Below, piece by piece: positions 25,809 to 35,468 of a DNA stretch of 64,000 bases. The notes below the pieces were generated by a model. It ran no database searches. It saw nothing but the letters and a program-made list of their open reading frames with translations, and was not told the origin of the DNA. The position numbers and the translations under genes are program-made. The stretch comes from Pararhizobium polonicum. Its GTDB lineage: Bacteria; Pseudomonadota; Alphaproteobacteria; Rhizobiales; Rhizobiaceae. Numbering within the stretch: position 1 is the stretch's first letter; every line of letters starts with the position of its first letter. The stretch spans positions 1-64,000 of the forward strand of contig NZ_LGLV01000010.1 of the NCBI RefSeq assembly GCF_001687365.1, given 5' to 3'.

Positions 25809-27371
25809 TTGGCCGATATTCAGGATACGTTGACCCGCCGCTCCTTTCTGCTGTCGGCAGGCGTTGCCGGATTTGCGGCCACATCCGTTCTTGCCACTCC
25901 CTTTTATGCGCGCAGCTTCGGGCGGCCATCCTTCACCCATGGCGTCCAGTCCGGCGATGTCGATACGAAGTCCGGGATGATCTGGACGCGGACCGATCGC
26001 CCATCCCGCATCGGCGTCGAATATTCGACGACGGAAAGTTTTTCTACACCGGTGCGGCTGCCGTCGATCGATGCGCTGCCGGGCAGCGATTTCACGGTGA
26101 AATGCGCGCTGGACCGTCTGCTGCCCGATCAGGACATCTTCTATCGCTTCACCGCCACCGATCTCTACGACAGCAACAGCGTCTCCGAACCGATCACCGG
26201 CCGCTTTCGCACCGCTCCCCTGCGCCGCCGCTCGGTGCGTTTCGTCTGGTCGGGTGATACGGCCGGCCAGGGTTGGGGGATCGACGATACCGGCATGAAG
26301 ACCTACGCGACCATGCAACTGCACGAGCCGGACTTCTTCATCCATTCCGGCGATACGATCTATGCCGATAACCCGATTCCCGACGAAATACCGCTCAGGG
26401 ACGGCAGCATCTGGAAAAACCGCATCGTCACCCTGGAAAAGCGCGAGGTTGCCCGAACGCTGGATGAATATCGCGGTCAGTGGAAATACAATCTGCTCGA
26501 CGATCATGTCCGCGCCATGAATGCCGCCTGCCCGACCTTCTATCAGTGGGACGATCATGAGGTGCTGAACAACTGGTCGCCATCGACCGATCTGCGCGAT
26601 GATCCGCGCTACCCGGAAAAGGATGTCTCGGTCTATGCGGCCCGCGCCATGCGGGCTTTTCAGGAGATGACGCCGATCCGCACCATTGCCGCCCAGCCGG
26701 GCCGCATCTTCCGCAAGATCCCCTATGGGCGGCTGCTCGACATCTTCATGGTCGACCTGCGCTCCTATCGCGACGCCAACCAGGGCGAAGGCGGCGAACT
26801 GTTCGGCTGGCGGCAGGCGGATTGGCTGAAGCGGGAACTGGCGGCCTCCAGCGCCACCTGGAAGGTGATCGCCTGCGACATGCCCATCGGCCTCGTCGTC
26901 TGGGACGATTTTGCCCACAAGCGCGGCTCCGATGCGATCGCCAACGGCGACAATGGCCCGCCGACGGGACGCGAGACGGAATTTGCCGATATCCTGCGCT
27001 TCGTCCGTGACAATGCCATTCAGAACATCGTCTGGCTGACGGCCGACGTGCATTATACCGCTGCCCACCATTACGATCCCGCCCGCGCCGCCTTCAAGGA
27101 CTTCCTGCCGTTCTGGGAGTTCGTGTCCGGCCCGCTGCATTCCGGCACCTATGGGCCGAAGGAACTGGATATGACGTTCGGCCCGGACGTGCGCTTCATC
27201 AAGGCTGCGGGCGAAGGCATCGACCAGAACCTGCCGCCGTCGGCCGGGCTGCAGTTCTTCGGTCTTGTCGATATCAACGGCCAGACCGAGCAGATGACGG
27301 TTCGCCTGATGGATCGGGACGACCGCGAACTCTGGCAGATCACGCTCGATCCCGCCGGAAATTCCGTATGA
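25809..27371 (+). CDS. Alkaline phosphatase D (PhoD)-family protein, Tat-exported
   Basis: This 520-residue phosphodiesterase/phosphatase has a twin-arginine signal (LTRRSFLLSAGVAGFAA, RR at residues 10-11), so it is exported folded with its metals. Catalytic-domain features include FTHGVQSGDV near residue 42, VRFVWSGDTAGQGW, the metal-binding FFIHSGDTIYADNP and YQWDDHEVLNNW, and LTADVHYTAAHHY. PhoD enzymes use Fe3+/Ca2+ to release phosphate from esters. Translation starts at a TTG preceded by GGAGG (25798-25802). A possible Pho box is listed upstream. It stands alone between the toxin-antitoxin pair and typA. Confidence 0.9.
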   Translation: MADIQDTLTRRSFLLSAGVAGFAATSVLATPFYARSFGRPSFTHGVQSGDVDTKSGMIWTRTDRPSRIGVEYSTTESFSTPVRLPSIDALPGSDFTVKCALDRLLPDQDIFYRFTATDLYDSNSVSEPITGRFRTAPLRRRSVRFVWSGDTAGQGWGIDDTGMKTYATMQLHEPDFFIHSGDTIYADNPIPDEIPLRDGSIWKNRIVTLEKREVARTLDEYRGQWKYNLLDDHVRAMNAACPTFYQWDDHEVLNNWSPSTDLRDDPRYPEKDVSVYAARAMRAFQEMTPIRTIAAQPGRIFRKIPYGRLLDIFMVDLRSYRDANQGEGGELFGWRQADWLKRELAASSATWKVIACDMPIGLVVWDDFAHKRGSDAIANGDNGPPTGRETEFADILRFVRDNAIQNIVWLTADVHYTAAHHYDPARAAFKDFLPFWEFVSGPLHSGTYGPKELDMTFGPDVRFIKAAGEGIDQNLPPSAGLQFFGLVDINGQTEQMTVRLMDRDDRELWQITLDPAGNSV

Positions 27372-27508
27372 GGCGATCACTGGATTCACCGTCTTGCAAG
27401 ACTTTGCGGCCTGCCCCCCTTTCGCAAATGCAAAAAAACCTGTATGAGCCGCGCAATTGAAGATGCGGCGTTCATCACATACGCCCCGAAACCTCCGAGT
27501 ATTCACAC

Positions 27509-29338
27509 ATGAAAATGCGCAACATCGCGATCATCGCACACGTTGACCATGGGAAAACCACGCTTGTCGACGAACTTCTGAAGCAGTCGGGTTCTTTCCG
27601 CGACAACCAGCGCACGACCGAGCGCATGATGGATTCGAACGACCTCGAAAAAGAGCGCGGCATCACCATTCTGGCGAAGGCCACCTCGATCGAGTGGAAG
27701 GGCGTTCGCATCAACATCGTCGACACCCCCGGCCACGCCGACTTCGGCGGTGAAGTGGAGCGCATCCTGTCGATGGTGGATGGCGCGATCGTTCTGGTCG
27801 ACAGCTCGGAAGGCCCGATGCCGCAGACCAAGTTCGTGGTTTCGAAGGCCCTGAAGGTCGGCCTTCGCCCGATCGTCGCGATCAACAAGATCGACCGTCC
27901 GGATGGCCGCCATGAAGAAGTCATCAACGAAGTTTTCGACCTCTTTGCCAATCTCGACGCGACCGACGAACAGCTCGACTTCCCGATCCTCTACGGTTCG
28001 GGCCGCAACGGCTGGATGAACCTCAATCCGGAAGGTCCGAAGGAAGAAGGCCTCGCGCCGCTTCTCGACCTCGTTCTCAAGCACGTTCCGGAGCCGAGCG
28101 TCGGCGACGAAGACGGCGCGTTCCGCATGATCGGCACGATCCTGGAAGCCAACCCCTTCCTCGGCCGCATCATCACCGGCCGCATCCATTCCGGCTCGAT
28201 CAAGCCGAACCAGGCCGTCAAGGTTATCGGCCAGGACGGCAAGCTGATCGAAAACGGCCGTATCTCCAAGATCCTCGCCTTCCGCGGCATCGAGCGTACA
28301 CCGATCGACGAAGCGCATGCGGGTGACATCGTCGCCATCGCCGGCCTGTCCAAGGGCACGGTCGCCGACACGTTCTGCGATGCTTCGGTCACCGAGGCGC
28401 TGCATGCCCAGCCGATCGACCCGCCGACCGTCACCATGTCCTTCATCGTCAACGACAGCCCGCTTGCCGGCACCGAAGGCGACAAGGTTACTTCGCGCGT
28501 CATTCGTGACCGTCTGCTCAAGGAAGCCGAAGGCAACGTCGCGCTGAAGATCGAGGAAGCCGAAGGCAAGGATTCGTTCTACGTCTCCGGCCGTGGCGAA
28601 TTGCAGTTGGCCGTTCTCATCGAAACCATGCGCCGCGAAGGCTTCGAACTCGCAGTCTCGCGTCCGCGCGTCGTCATGCACAAGGACGAAGCAACCGGCC
28701 AGATGCTGGAGCCGGTGGAAGAAGTCGTCATCGACGTCGATGAGGAATATTCCGGCGTCGTCGTCCAGAAGATGTCCGAGCGCAAGGCTGAAATGGCCGA
28801 GCTGCGTCCGTCCGGCGGCAACCGCGTTCGCCTGAAGTTCTTCGCGCCGACCCGCGGCCTGATCGGCTACCAGTCGGAACTGATGACCGACACGCGCGGC
28901 ACGGCGATCATGAACCGCCTGTTCCACGAATATCAGCCTTACAAGGGCGATATCGGCGGCCGCGTTCAGGGCGTTCTGCTCTCCAACGATGCCGGCGAAT
29001 CCGTTGCCTACGCCATGTTCAACCTGGAAGACCGCGGCCCGATGATCATCGACGTCGGCGAGAAGGTCTATGCCGGCATGATCATCGGCATCCACACGCG
29101 TGACAACGATCTCGAAGTCAACGTGCTGAAGGGCAAGAAGCTCACCAACATGCGCGCCTCCGGCAAGGACGAAGCCGTCAAGCTGACCCCGCCGATCCGC
29201 ATGACGCTCGACCGCGCCCTCTCCTGGATCCAGGACGACGAACTGGTCGAAGTGACGCCGAAGAACATCCGCCTGCGCAAGATGTATCTCGACTCGAACG
29301 ACCGCAAGCGTTTCGAAAAATCGCGCGGCGCTGCATAA
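27509..29338 (+). CDS. typA: Translational GTPase TypA/BipA
   Basis: BipA is a ribosome-associated GTPase needed for 50S assembly and stress growth. The 609-residue protein has the G1 motif AHVDHGKTT (residues 10-18), the switch-[18 protein letters not shown], and NKIDRPDGR for guanine recognition. The EF-G-like domains III and V and the BipA-specific C-terminal domain follow ([17 protein letters not shown] region). Length and domain order are typical. No operon partner is present; a bidirectional terminator follows. Confidence 0.97.
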   Translation: MKMRNIAIIAHVDHGKTTLVDELLKQSGSFRDNQRTTERMMDSNDLEKERGITILAKATSIEWKGVRINIVDTPGHADFGGEVERILSMVDGAIVLVDSSEGPMPQTKFVVSKALKVGLRPIVAINKIDRPDGRHEEVINEVFDLFANLDATDEQLDFPILYGSGRNGWMNLNPEGPKEEGLAPLLDLVLKHVPEPSVGDEDGAFRMIGTILEANPFLGRIITGRIHSGSIKPNQAVKVIGQDGKLIENGRISKILAFRGIERTPIDEAHAGDIVAIAGLSKGTVADTFCDASVTEALHAQPIDPPTVTMSFIVNDSPLAGTEGDKVTSRVIRDRLLKEAEGNVALKIEEAEGKDSFYVSGRGELQLAVLIETMRREGFELAVSRPRVVMHKDEATGQMLEPVEEVVIDVDEEYSGVVVQKMSERKAEMAELRPSGGNRVRLKFFAPTRGLIGYQSELMTDTRGTAIMNRLFHEYQPYKGDIGGRVQGVLLSNDAGESVAYAMFNLEDRGPMIIDVGEKVYAGMIIGIHTRDNDLEVNVLKGKKLTNMRASGKDEAVKLTPPIRMTLDRALSWIQDDELVEVTPKNIRLRKMYLDSNDRKRFEKSRGAA

Positions 29339-29362
29339 GCAGACCGTTTGGGTAGAATAGAC

Positions 29363-29397
29363 AAAGGCGCAGCGATATCGATCGCTGCGCCTTTTTT
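29363..29397. terminator. Bidirectional terminator between typA and gfa
   Basis: The stem AAAGGCGCAGCGAT / ATCGCTGCGCCTTT has an atcg loop and continues into TTTTTT. It lies between the convergent typA and gfa genes. Confidence 0.88.
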
Positions 29398-29416
29398 CAT
29401 GTGTGCCTTATGGCCG

Positions 29417-29992
29417 TCAGGATTTCAGCACGCCGCTTTTCCTGGCCGTCCAGGTGGCGATATAGTCCATCAGGGCGTTGTTCAGGCAATCGGATGGCGT
29501 GAGCCCCAGTTCCGTCAACCGCGCGCGGATGGCCGGCATATCGGCGGGATCGGTGCCGGATTCGATGATGGACGAGACGAATGCGGCAAAGCCCGGTGGC
29601 GACCAGCTATCCGCGTTGAAGCGTTCGGGGTGGATGAAGTCCAGCCCCTGGAAGGGGTGTTCCCGCTCCACGGGCCCGTACATATGGACGCCGCAGCCTT
29701 TGCAGGCGTGGCGCTGGATCAGCGCCGATGTGTCGACCACCGCAAGCTTGTCGCCGTTTTCAAGCACGGCGATCTTGTCGTGGGGAACGACTGCGACGAT
29801 GGAAAATGTTGCGCCATCCGGCTTCCAGCATTTCGTACAGCCGCAGGCATGATTATGGGCGACGTCGCCATCGACCTTGACCCGTACAGGCCTGTCGGCG
29901 CAGGCGCAGACCAGAACGCCGCCGGTGAAGCCGGACGCGCCCTTGGGCATGCCCTTGTCGAGCAATGGATGTAGAGAAACGGTAGCTGTCAT
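29417..29992 (-). CDS. gfa: Glutathione-dependent formaldehyde-activating enzyme (Gfa)
   Basis: This 191-residue zinc protein of the GFA family catalyses or promotes formation of S-hydroxymethylglutathione, the first step of glutathione-dependent formaldehyde oxidation. The zinc-binding cysteines are visible in [22 protein letters not shown] and [13 protein letters not shown]. The C-terminal extension (about residues 120-190) matches the longer Gfa proteins of Paracoccus-type bacteria. A GGGAGGAG ribosome site precedes the ATG. The formaldehyde dehydrogenase gene is not adjacent. The enzyme versus carrier role of Gfa is debated in the literature. Confidence 0.9.
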   Translation of the reverse strand: MTATVSLHPLLDKGMPKGASGFTGGVLVCACADRPVRVKVDGDVAHNHACGCTKCWKPDGATFSIVAVVPHDKIAVLENGDKLAVVDTSALIQRHACKGCGVHMYGPVEREHPFQGLDFIHPERFNADSWSPPGFAAFVSSIIESGTDPADMPAIRARLTELGLTPSDCLNNALMDYIATWTARKSGVLKS

Positions 29993-30152
29993 TTTCTCCT
30001 CCCGCTGCCGGTTATGATGGCGTCTGCGCGCCGGCAGACCGCACGAGGCGCCTCGGCAATCAGCATATCACGATGGCGGGAAGAATCCCGGTGTTCATTT
30101 GCCGCAACGAAGAGGCTCTTTCAGCCTTTCCGGTCCAACGCGTCGCGACAAC

Positions 30153-30187
30153 AAAAAAGCCCGCTTCCGGGGCCGGAAACGGGCTTT
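30153..30187 (-). terminator. Terminator downstream of argG
   Basis: Reading on the minus strand, a stem built from GAAAGCCCG...CGGGCTTTTTT with an inner TTCCGG/CCGGAA is followed by a T-run. It starts 23 bases after the argG stop. Confidence 0.82.
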
Positions 30188-30209
30188 CAAATCGCAGTCT
30201 GCGTCGCTT

Positions 30210-31427
30210 TTACTTGTCGCGGTTGCGGGCGGCCAGTGTGCGCAGACGCAGCGCATTGAGCTTGATGAAGCCGGCGGCGTCCTTCTGGTCGTAGGCGCCC
30301 TGGTCGTCCTCGAAGGTGACCAGCTTGTCGGAATAGAGCGACTTGTTGCTCTCGCGGCCGGTGACCATGACATTGCCCTTGTAGAGCTTCAGCGTCACCT
30401 CGCCCTCGACATGCTCCTGGCTCTTGTCGATCAGCGCCTGCAGCATTTCGCGCTCCGGCGAAAACCAGAAGCCGTAATAGATCAGCTCCGCGTAGCGCGG
30501 CATGATGTCGTCCTTGAGGTGGGCTGCACCCCGGTCGAGCGTGATCGATTCGATGGCGCGGTGGGCGGTGAGCAGGATCGTGCCGCCGGGGGTCTCGTAG
30601 ATGCCGCGCGACTTCATGCCGACGAAGCGGTTTTCGACGAGATCGAGGCGGCCGATGCCGTTGTCGCGGCCGAGCGCATTGAGCGCGGTCAGGATAGAGG
30701 CCGGGCTCATTTCCTTGCCGTCGATCGAAACGGCATCACCCTTGCGGAAGCCGATCTTGACGGTGGTCGCCACATCCGGCGCTTCTTCCGGCGAGATGGT
30801 GCGCATGTAGACATAGTTCGGGGCTTCGATCGCCGGATCTTCCAGAACCTTGCCCTCGGAGGAGGAGTGCAGCAGGTTGGCGTCGACGGAGAAGGGCGCT
30901 TCGCCCTTCTTGTCCTTGGCAACCGGGATCTGGTGCTTTTCGGCGAATTCGAGCAGGTCGGTGCGGCTCTTGAACGACCAGTCGCGCCAGGGCGCAATGA
31001 TCTTGATGTCGGGGTTCAGCGCATAGGCGGAAAGCTCGAAACGAACCTGGTCGTTGCCCTTGCCGGTGGCGCCATGGGCAATGGCATCGGCACCGGTTTC
31101 GCGGGCGATGTCGATCAGGTGCTTGGAGATCAGCGGGCGGGCGATCGAGGTGCCGAGCAGGTAGACGCCTTCATAGACGGCGTTGGCGCGGAACATCGGG
31201 AAGACGAAATCCTTGACGAATTCCTCGCGCACATCGCGGATATAGATATCCTTGATGCCCATCATCTCGGCCTTCTTGCGGGCCGGCTCGAGTTCTTCAC
31301 CCTGGCCGAGATCGGCGGTGAAGGTGACGACTTCAGCACCGAGTTCGGTCTGCAGCCATTTCAGGATGATCGACGTGTCGAGACCGCCGGAATAGGCGAG
31401 AACGACCTTTTTCACTTGCTTTGCCAT
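30210..31427 (-). CDS. argG: Argininosuccinate synthase
   Basis: ArgG ligates citrulline and aspartate with ATP in arginine biosynthesis. The 405-residue protein has the PP-loop [10 protein letters not shown] at residues about 10-19. The family blocks [13 protein letters not shown], the citrulline/aspartate-binding SIDGKEM region and [20 protein letters not shown] are also present. The start ATG at 31427 ([14 protein letters not shown]) fits the family N terminus; an upstream in-frame extension is not conserved. It is monocistronic, with its own terminator. Confidence 0.97.
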   Translation of the reverse strand: MAKQVKKVVLAYSGGLDTSIILKWLQTELGAEVVTFTADLGQGEELEPARKKAEMMGIKDIYIRDVREEFVKDFVFPMFRANAVYEGVYLLGTSIARPLISKHLIDIARETGADAIAHGATGKGNDQVRFELSAYALNPDIKIIAPWRDWSFKSRTDLLEFAEKHQIPVAKDKKGEAPFSVDANLLHSSSEGKVLEDPAIEAPNYVYMRTISPEEAPDVATTVKIGFRKGDAVSIDGKEMSPASILTALNALGRDNGIGRLDLVENRFVGMKSRGIYETPGGTILLTAHRAIESITLDRGAAHLKDDIMPRYAELIYYGFWFSPEREMLQALIDKSQEHVEGEVTLKLYKGNVMVTGRESNKSLYSDKLVTFEDDQGAYDQKDAAGFIKLNALRLRTLAARNRDK

Positions 31428-31590
31428 GTTTGTCTGTCCGTCTTGTCCAGGAAGACGCGGGATCGCGCCCAAGAAAATTCTGCGGCACTTTTAGCGAGAT
31501 TGCGGGGACGCGCAAGCCTTTCGCGGCCGGATTAGCAAGCTTGTCGTCTCAACGGAGGTTTATGGGGTCGGCAATGCGAGGCCGCAATTG

Positions 31591-31623
31591 AAAAAGCCCG
31601 CCGTCCCTCGGGGCGGCAGGCTC
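31591..31623 (-). terminator. Terminator downstream of the BA14K-like gene
   Basis: On the minus strand, GCCTGCCGCC/GGCGGGC with a short loop is followed by TTTTT. It lies about 50 bases after the stop codon of the gene at 31672-32124. Confidence 0.75.
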
Positions 31624-31671
31624 GATTGCGATCTTATGGCCGTTGAGTGGCCATCCCCTAATTGTACTGGC

Positions 31672-32124
31672 CTAGTTGCACTGGCGGCGTGGCCCGTAAT
31701 TCGGCTGGTAGGTGTTGTCGGATGCCCGATAGGAGCGATATCGCGCGTAGCATGACTGAACATGGGAATTGCCATTGGAGTAGCGCGGCTGCGATGCAAG
31801 CGCCCCGCCGATGATCGCCCCGGCAGCCAGGCCGCCGATGATTGCACCCGCATTGTTGTGGCGATGGTGCCGGCGATAGTCGTTTCTGTAATAACCGCGG
31901 CGATCGTCTCTGTAGTAACCACGGCGGTCGTCGCGCCGGTTGCGGTCCCATCCCTGGCCGCGATGATGTCTGCGGATGAAGGCCCGACCGGCATGGTCAC
32001 CCACCTGGACGATATCCGATTGTGCGGTTTGCGGCTTCAGCGGGGCGGTCGGAAAGGCCTGTGCCGGCGCAAAACTGGTCAGGGCTGTTACGGCTGAAAT
32101 GAAAAGTACGGCTATTTTTCTCAT
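31672..32124 (-). CDS. BA14K-family exported protein
   Basis: This 150-residue protein has a signal peptide ([20 protein letters not shown], then AQA). A region rich in Arg, His and Tyr with a repeated DDRRGYYR motif follows, then a glycine-rich membrane-like segment ([20 protein letters not shown]). The C terminus is the BA14K signature ([16 protein letters not shown]). BA14K proteins of Brucella are immunoreactive and lectin-like. I chose the ATG at 32124, preceded by AGGAAA. Function in this organism is unknown; a surface or periplasmic location is likely. Confidence 0.85.
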   Translation of the reverse strand: MRKIAVLFISAVTALTSFAPAQAFPTAPLKPQTAQSDIVQVGDHAGRAFIRRHHRGQGWDRNRRDDRRGYYRDDRRGYYRNDYRRHHRHNNAGAIIGGLAAGAIIGGALASQPRYSNGNSHVQSCYARYRSYRASDNTYQPNYGPRRQCN

Positions 32125-32317
32125 GGAGTGTTTCCTCATTGGTGGGACGGAAACGGTTCAGCGGATCTTTTGTTCCACTTATGGTCGCATTATTATCCGG
32201 CGATCGGCCGCATCCATTATCTGAGGAAATGCGATTTGCTTTCAAACGCCATTTGGGACATTCAATAGGCGTGCATCGACCGACTGCACGGCTCCAAACG
32301 TCCCATAGGTTTCAAAG

Positions 32318-32959
32318 ATGGATTTCCTGCCCAGCCTGCCGACACTACTGGCCTTCACCGCCGCAACGCTGCTCCTGGCCGCGACACCGGGCCCGGACAT
32401 GACGCTATCCATCAGCCGGGCGCTGAGCCAAGGCAAGGCGGCTGCGTTCTTCATCGTGGTCGGAACGAGCCTTGGCTGCGTCGTGCACACGCTTCTGGTC
32501 GCCTTCGGCATTTCGGCGTTGATCACGGCATCGCCGACGGCCTTCATGATCCTGAAAACCGGCGGTGCTGCCTATCTCTTTTGGCTCGCCGTGCAGGCGA
32601 TCCGCTATGGATCGACCCTGACGGTCAAGAAGGTCGACGATACCGGGGCGTCGCCGCTGGCCAATGTCTCGACGGGGCTCTGGGTCAACCTGCTCAATCC
32701 GAAGGTCATCATCTTCTTCATGACCTTCCTGCCGCAGTTCGTCACCGCCCATGACCCGGCCGTGACGCAGAAGCTTTTGTTCCTCGGCTTCTTCTTCATC
32801 GTCGCGGCGATGCCGGTCAATATCCTGGTCATTCTGACCGCCGACTGGCTGTCCGCCTGGCTGCAGCGCCGCAAAAGCGTCATGCGCGGCATCGACTACA
32901 CGTTTGCAGGGGTCTTTTCGATCTTCGCCGTCAAGATCCTGTTCACGCAGGCACGGTGA
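32318..32959 (+). CDS. LysE/RhtB-family exporter
   Basis: This is a 213-residue, six-segment membrane protein with the RhtB signature (AATLLLAATPGPDMTLSISR) and the central GLWVNLLNPKVIIFFMTFLP motif. The C-terminal part (SVMRGIDYTFAGVFSIFAVK) also fits the family. It is the third LysE-type protein in the window. An AGG-containing sequence lies upstream of the ATG. It is convergent with the DUF1287 gene, with six bases between the stop codons. The exported compound is unknown. Confidence 0.88.
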   Translation: MDFLPSLPTLLAFTAATLLLAATPGPDMTLSISRALSQGKAAAFFIVVGTSLGCVVHTLLVAFGISALITASPTAFMILKTGGAAYLFWLAVQAIRYGSTLTVKKVDDTGASPLANVSTGLWVNLLNPKVIIFFMTFLPQFVTAHDPAVTQKLLFLGFFFIVAAMPVNILVILTADWLSAWLQRRKSVMRGIDYTFAGVFSIFAVKILFTQAR

Positions 32960-32965
32960 GCGGCG

Positions 32966-33592
32966 TCAGCCGCGGTAGCGATAACGCCCGGTGATGGAAA
33001 AGGCGAAGAGGATATCGTCCATCTTCGTCCCCCATCCGATATTGTGGATCAGCAATGGTCTCGAGCCGTCCTTGTTGAGCGTATCGCTGACAATGGCGAT
33101 ATGCGGCTTGTTGCCGGGCAGCATCTGCGTGACAATGTCGCCCGCAGCGTAGTCGAGCCCGTCCGTGGCGATGGGCATGTCGGTGTTCTGTCGCTTCAGA
33201 AACGTCTGCAGGTTGGGCACGCGGCGGTGGTCGATATTGCTGTCCGTGGCCTTCAGGCCCCAGTTTTTCGGATAGGCATCGAAAGCCTTGCGCATGTCGG
33301 CGTTGACCAGGGCCTGGAGATCGAGATTGAGGCCGTCGCGATAGGCCCGGACGATGACATCGGTGCAGACGCCCTTGAAACGCGGTACGTCGCCACCCGG
33401 GAAAGCGATTTTCGAATAGCTTGGATCATACAGCAGCGTGACGCCAATCTGCGACTGGGCCGCCGTCACCAGCTTTTTCGCCCATTCCTCAGCGGGGAGT
33501 GTGGTTTCGGCGCGTGGCCGCAGGTTCGGTAGAGCCAGTCCGGCGGCGCCGGCGCACAGGCCACCGGCAATGAGCTTGCGACGCGAAAGCAT
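32966..33592 (-). CDS. DUF1287-domain exported protein
   Basis: This 208-residue protein starts with a twin-arginine-like leader (LSRRKLIAGGLCAGAAGLAL) followed by the DUF1287 domain. Visible features are IGVTLLYDPSYSKIAFPGGD, CTDVIVRAYRDGL with a conserved Cys, NIDHRRVPNL and HIAIVSD with a conserved His. The Cys/His arrangement resembles NlpC/P60-like cysteine hydrolases, so a cell-wall or amide hydrolase role is possible but unproven. The ATG at 33592 follows a strong GGGGGAGGGA ribosome site. Confidence 0.85.
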   Translation of the reverse strand: MLSRRKLIAGGLCAGAAGLALPNLRPRAETTLPAEEWAKKLVTAAQSQIGVTLLYDPSYSKIAFPGGDVPRFKGVCTDVIVRAYRDGLNLDLQALVNADMRKAFDAYPKNWGLKATDSNIDHRRVPNLQTFLKRQNTDMPIATDGLDYAAGDIVTQMLPGNKPHIAIVSDTLNKDGSRPLLIHNIGWGTKMDDILFAFSITGRYRYRG

Positions 33593-33662
33593 TGTCCCTC
33601 CCCCAATCGACGACACGACATGCTTGAGGGGCGATTGGAGCAAATTGACGGCGCCGCAGCCG

Positions 33663-34457
33663 TCAGCCGATCAGCAGCGCATCGTCGTCCAGTGTCTGGC
33701 CGCGAATCTTGCGGAACATGGCGATAAGGTCTTCGACCTGCAACGTCTTGCGGCTGTCGCCGGAGACATCGAGCACGACTTCGCCGGCATGCAGCATGAT
33801 GGTGCGGTGGCCGAAATCGAGCGCCTGACGCATCGAATGGGTGACCATCAATGCTGTCAGCTTGCGCTCGGAGACGATCTTCTGGGTGAGGTTCATGATG
33901 AATTCGGCCATGCCCGGGTCGAGCGCTGCGGTATGCTCGTCGAGCAGCAGCACTTCCGAGCCCGCCAGCGTCGCCATGACCAGCGAGACCGCCTGCCGCT
34001 GGCCGCCCGAGAGCAGGTCCATGCGGTCCTTCATGCGGTTTTCAAGGCCGAGATTGAGCTCGGCGATACGCTCGCGAAAATGCTCGCGGCGCTTGGGGCC
34101 GAGCGCCGGTGTCAGGCCCCGGCTTTCGCCGCGCCTGGCGGCAAGCGCCAGATTTTCCTCGATCGACAGGGCGCCGCAGCTGCCCGCCAGCGGGTCCTGG
34201 AACACACGGGCGACCAGCCCGGCGCGGGCGGCGGTGCCCTTGCGGGTGACGTCCGTCTTGCCGATCGTGACCTGGCCTGCCGTGGGGATGACGTCGCCGG
34301 CGAGAACGCCGAGCACGGTGGATTTGCCGGCGCCGTTGGAGCCGATGACGGTGACGAAGGTGCCTTCCTCGATGGTGAGGCTGACGCCGTTCAGCGCCTG
34401 TTTCTGCAGCGGCGTTCCCTTGCCGAAGACGACCTGGATATTGTCGAGCTTGATCAT
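33663..34457 (-). CDS. ABC transporter ATP-binding protein (TrpXYZ-like system)
   Basis: This 264-residue ATPase has Walker A GSNGAGKST near residue 39, the signature LLSGGQRQAVSL near 148, and Walker B VLLLDEHTAALDP near 168, which has His in place of the usual Pro after Glu. This variant occurs in the ATPases that accompany PF04392-type binding proteins. The gene overlaps the permease gene by four bases (34454-34457). Together with the permease and the binding protein (35469-36422) it forms a three-gene importer; relatives transport tryptophan/tyrosine or remain uncharacterised. Confidence 0.88.
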   Translation of the reverse strand: MIKLDNIQVVFGKGTPLQKQALNGVSLTIEEGTFVTVIGSNGAGKSTVLGVLAGDVIPTAGQVTIGKTDVTRKGTAARAGLVARVFQDPLAGSCGALSIEENLALAARRGESRGLTPALGPKRREHFRERIAELNLGLENRMKDRMDLLSGGQRQAVSLVMATLAGSEVLLLDEHTAALDPGMAEFIMNLTQKIVSERKLTALMVTHSMRQALDFGHRTIMLHAGEVVLDVSGDSRKTLQVEDLIAMFRKIRGQTLDDDALLIG

Positions 34458-35332
34458 GCGGCACCTCCGCGGCGCAGGCGAGGAAGAACGAGGGCGACGG
34501 TGACGAGCGCTGCGGTGACGAAATTGAGGTCGGAGGCCTTGAGGCCGAGCATATCGCTCGAGAGCGCCAGCTGGATGGCGATGCGGTAGAGGATCGAGCC
34601 AAGCACGCAGCCCAGAAGCGCAATCAGGATGCCACGGCTGCCGAGCAGGGTTTCGCCGATGATGACGGCGGCGAGACCGACAACGATGGTGCCGACGCCG
34701 GAGGTGACGTCGGCAAAGCCGTTGGTCTGGGCAAACAGCGCGCCCCCGAGCGCGACCAGCGCGTTGGAGAGCGCCATGCCGAGATAGATCTGGCGGCTGG
34801 TCTCCACCCCTTGCGCCCGTGCCATGCGCGCATTGGCGCCGGTTGCCCGCATCGCAAGCCCGGCATCGCTTTCCAGAAAGCGCCAGACGGCGAGAACGGC
34901 GACAAGCACCAGAAGCCCGACAAACAGCGGCCGGACGTAGAAATCGCGCAGGCCCAGGCCGTAGAAGGGCGACAGCATCGTGTCGGCATTGATCAGCGCC
35001 ACGTTCGGTTTGCCCATGACGCGCAGGTTGACCGAGAACAGCGCGATCATCGTCAGGATCGAGGCGAGCAGATTGAGAATGCGGAAGCGGACATTGAGGA
35101 TGGCGGTGACGATGCCTGCGGCAGCACCGGCGACCATGGCAACGCCGCTGGCGATCCACGGATTGACGCCGGCGATGATCAGCACGGCGGCAACGGCGGC
35201 ACCGAGCGGGAATGAGCCGTCGACGGTGAGGTCCGGAAAGTCCAGCACGCGGAAGGCAAGGAACACGCCGATGGCGACGAAGGCGTAAACAAGCCCCAGT
35301 TCCACCGCTCCCCAGAAGGCAATTTGGCTCAC
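34454..35332 (-). CDS. ABC transporter permease (BPD_transp_2 family, TrpY-like)
   Basis: This is a 292-residue permease with about eight to nine hydrophobic segments, related to the branched-chain amino acid permease family. FRVLDFPDLTVDGSFPLGAA near residue 27 and GLAMRATGANARMARAQGV (the ATPase-contact loop) are typical of the permeases paired with PF04392 binding proteins. It overlaps the ATPase gene by four bases. A hairpin at 35408-35438 separates it from the binding-protein gene. Confidence 0.88.
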   Translation of the reverse strand: MSQIAFWGAVELGLVYAFVAIGVFLAFRVLDFPDLTVDGSFPLGAAVAAVLIIAGVNPWIASGVAMVAGAAAGIVTAILNVRFRILNLLASILTMIALFSVNLRVMGKPNVALINADTMLSPFYGLGLRDFYVRPLFVGLLVLVAVLAVWRFLESDAGLAMRATGANARMARAQGVETSRQIYLGMALSNALVALGGALFAQTNGFADVTSGVGTIVVGLAAVIIGETLLGSRGILIALLGCVLGSILYRIAIQLALSSDMLGLKASDLNFVTAALVTVALVLPRLRRGGAA

Positions 35333-35407
35333 CGCTGTCGGTCCTCTTCCTTGGTCTTCAAACCCGTTTTGGCCCTATCGGCAGGCGAAACGGGCCTGTT
35401 TTACAGA

Positions 35408-35438
35408 TGAACCGCCCCCGTATGATGCGAGGGCGGTT
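35408..35438 (-). promoter_or_regulatory. Hairpin between binding-protein and permease genes
   Basis: GAACCGCCC/GGGCGGTTC arms enclose a 13-base loop. The hairpin lies 30 bases after the binding-protein stop and about 75 bases before the permease start. It probably stabilises or attenuates the operon message so that more binding protein than permease is made. A similar layout exists in the importer at 978-2763. Confidence 0.55.
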
Positions 35439-35468
35439 CAAAATCAATCGGATTGTCGTGTTGCGCGC

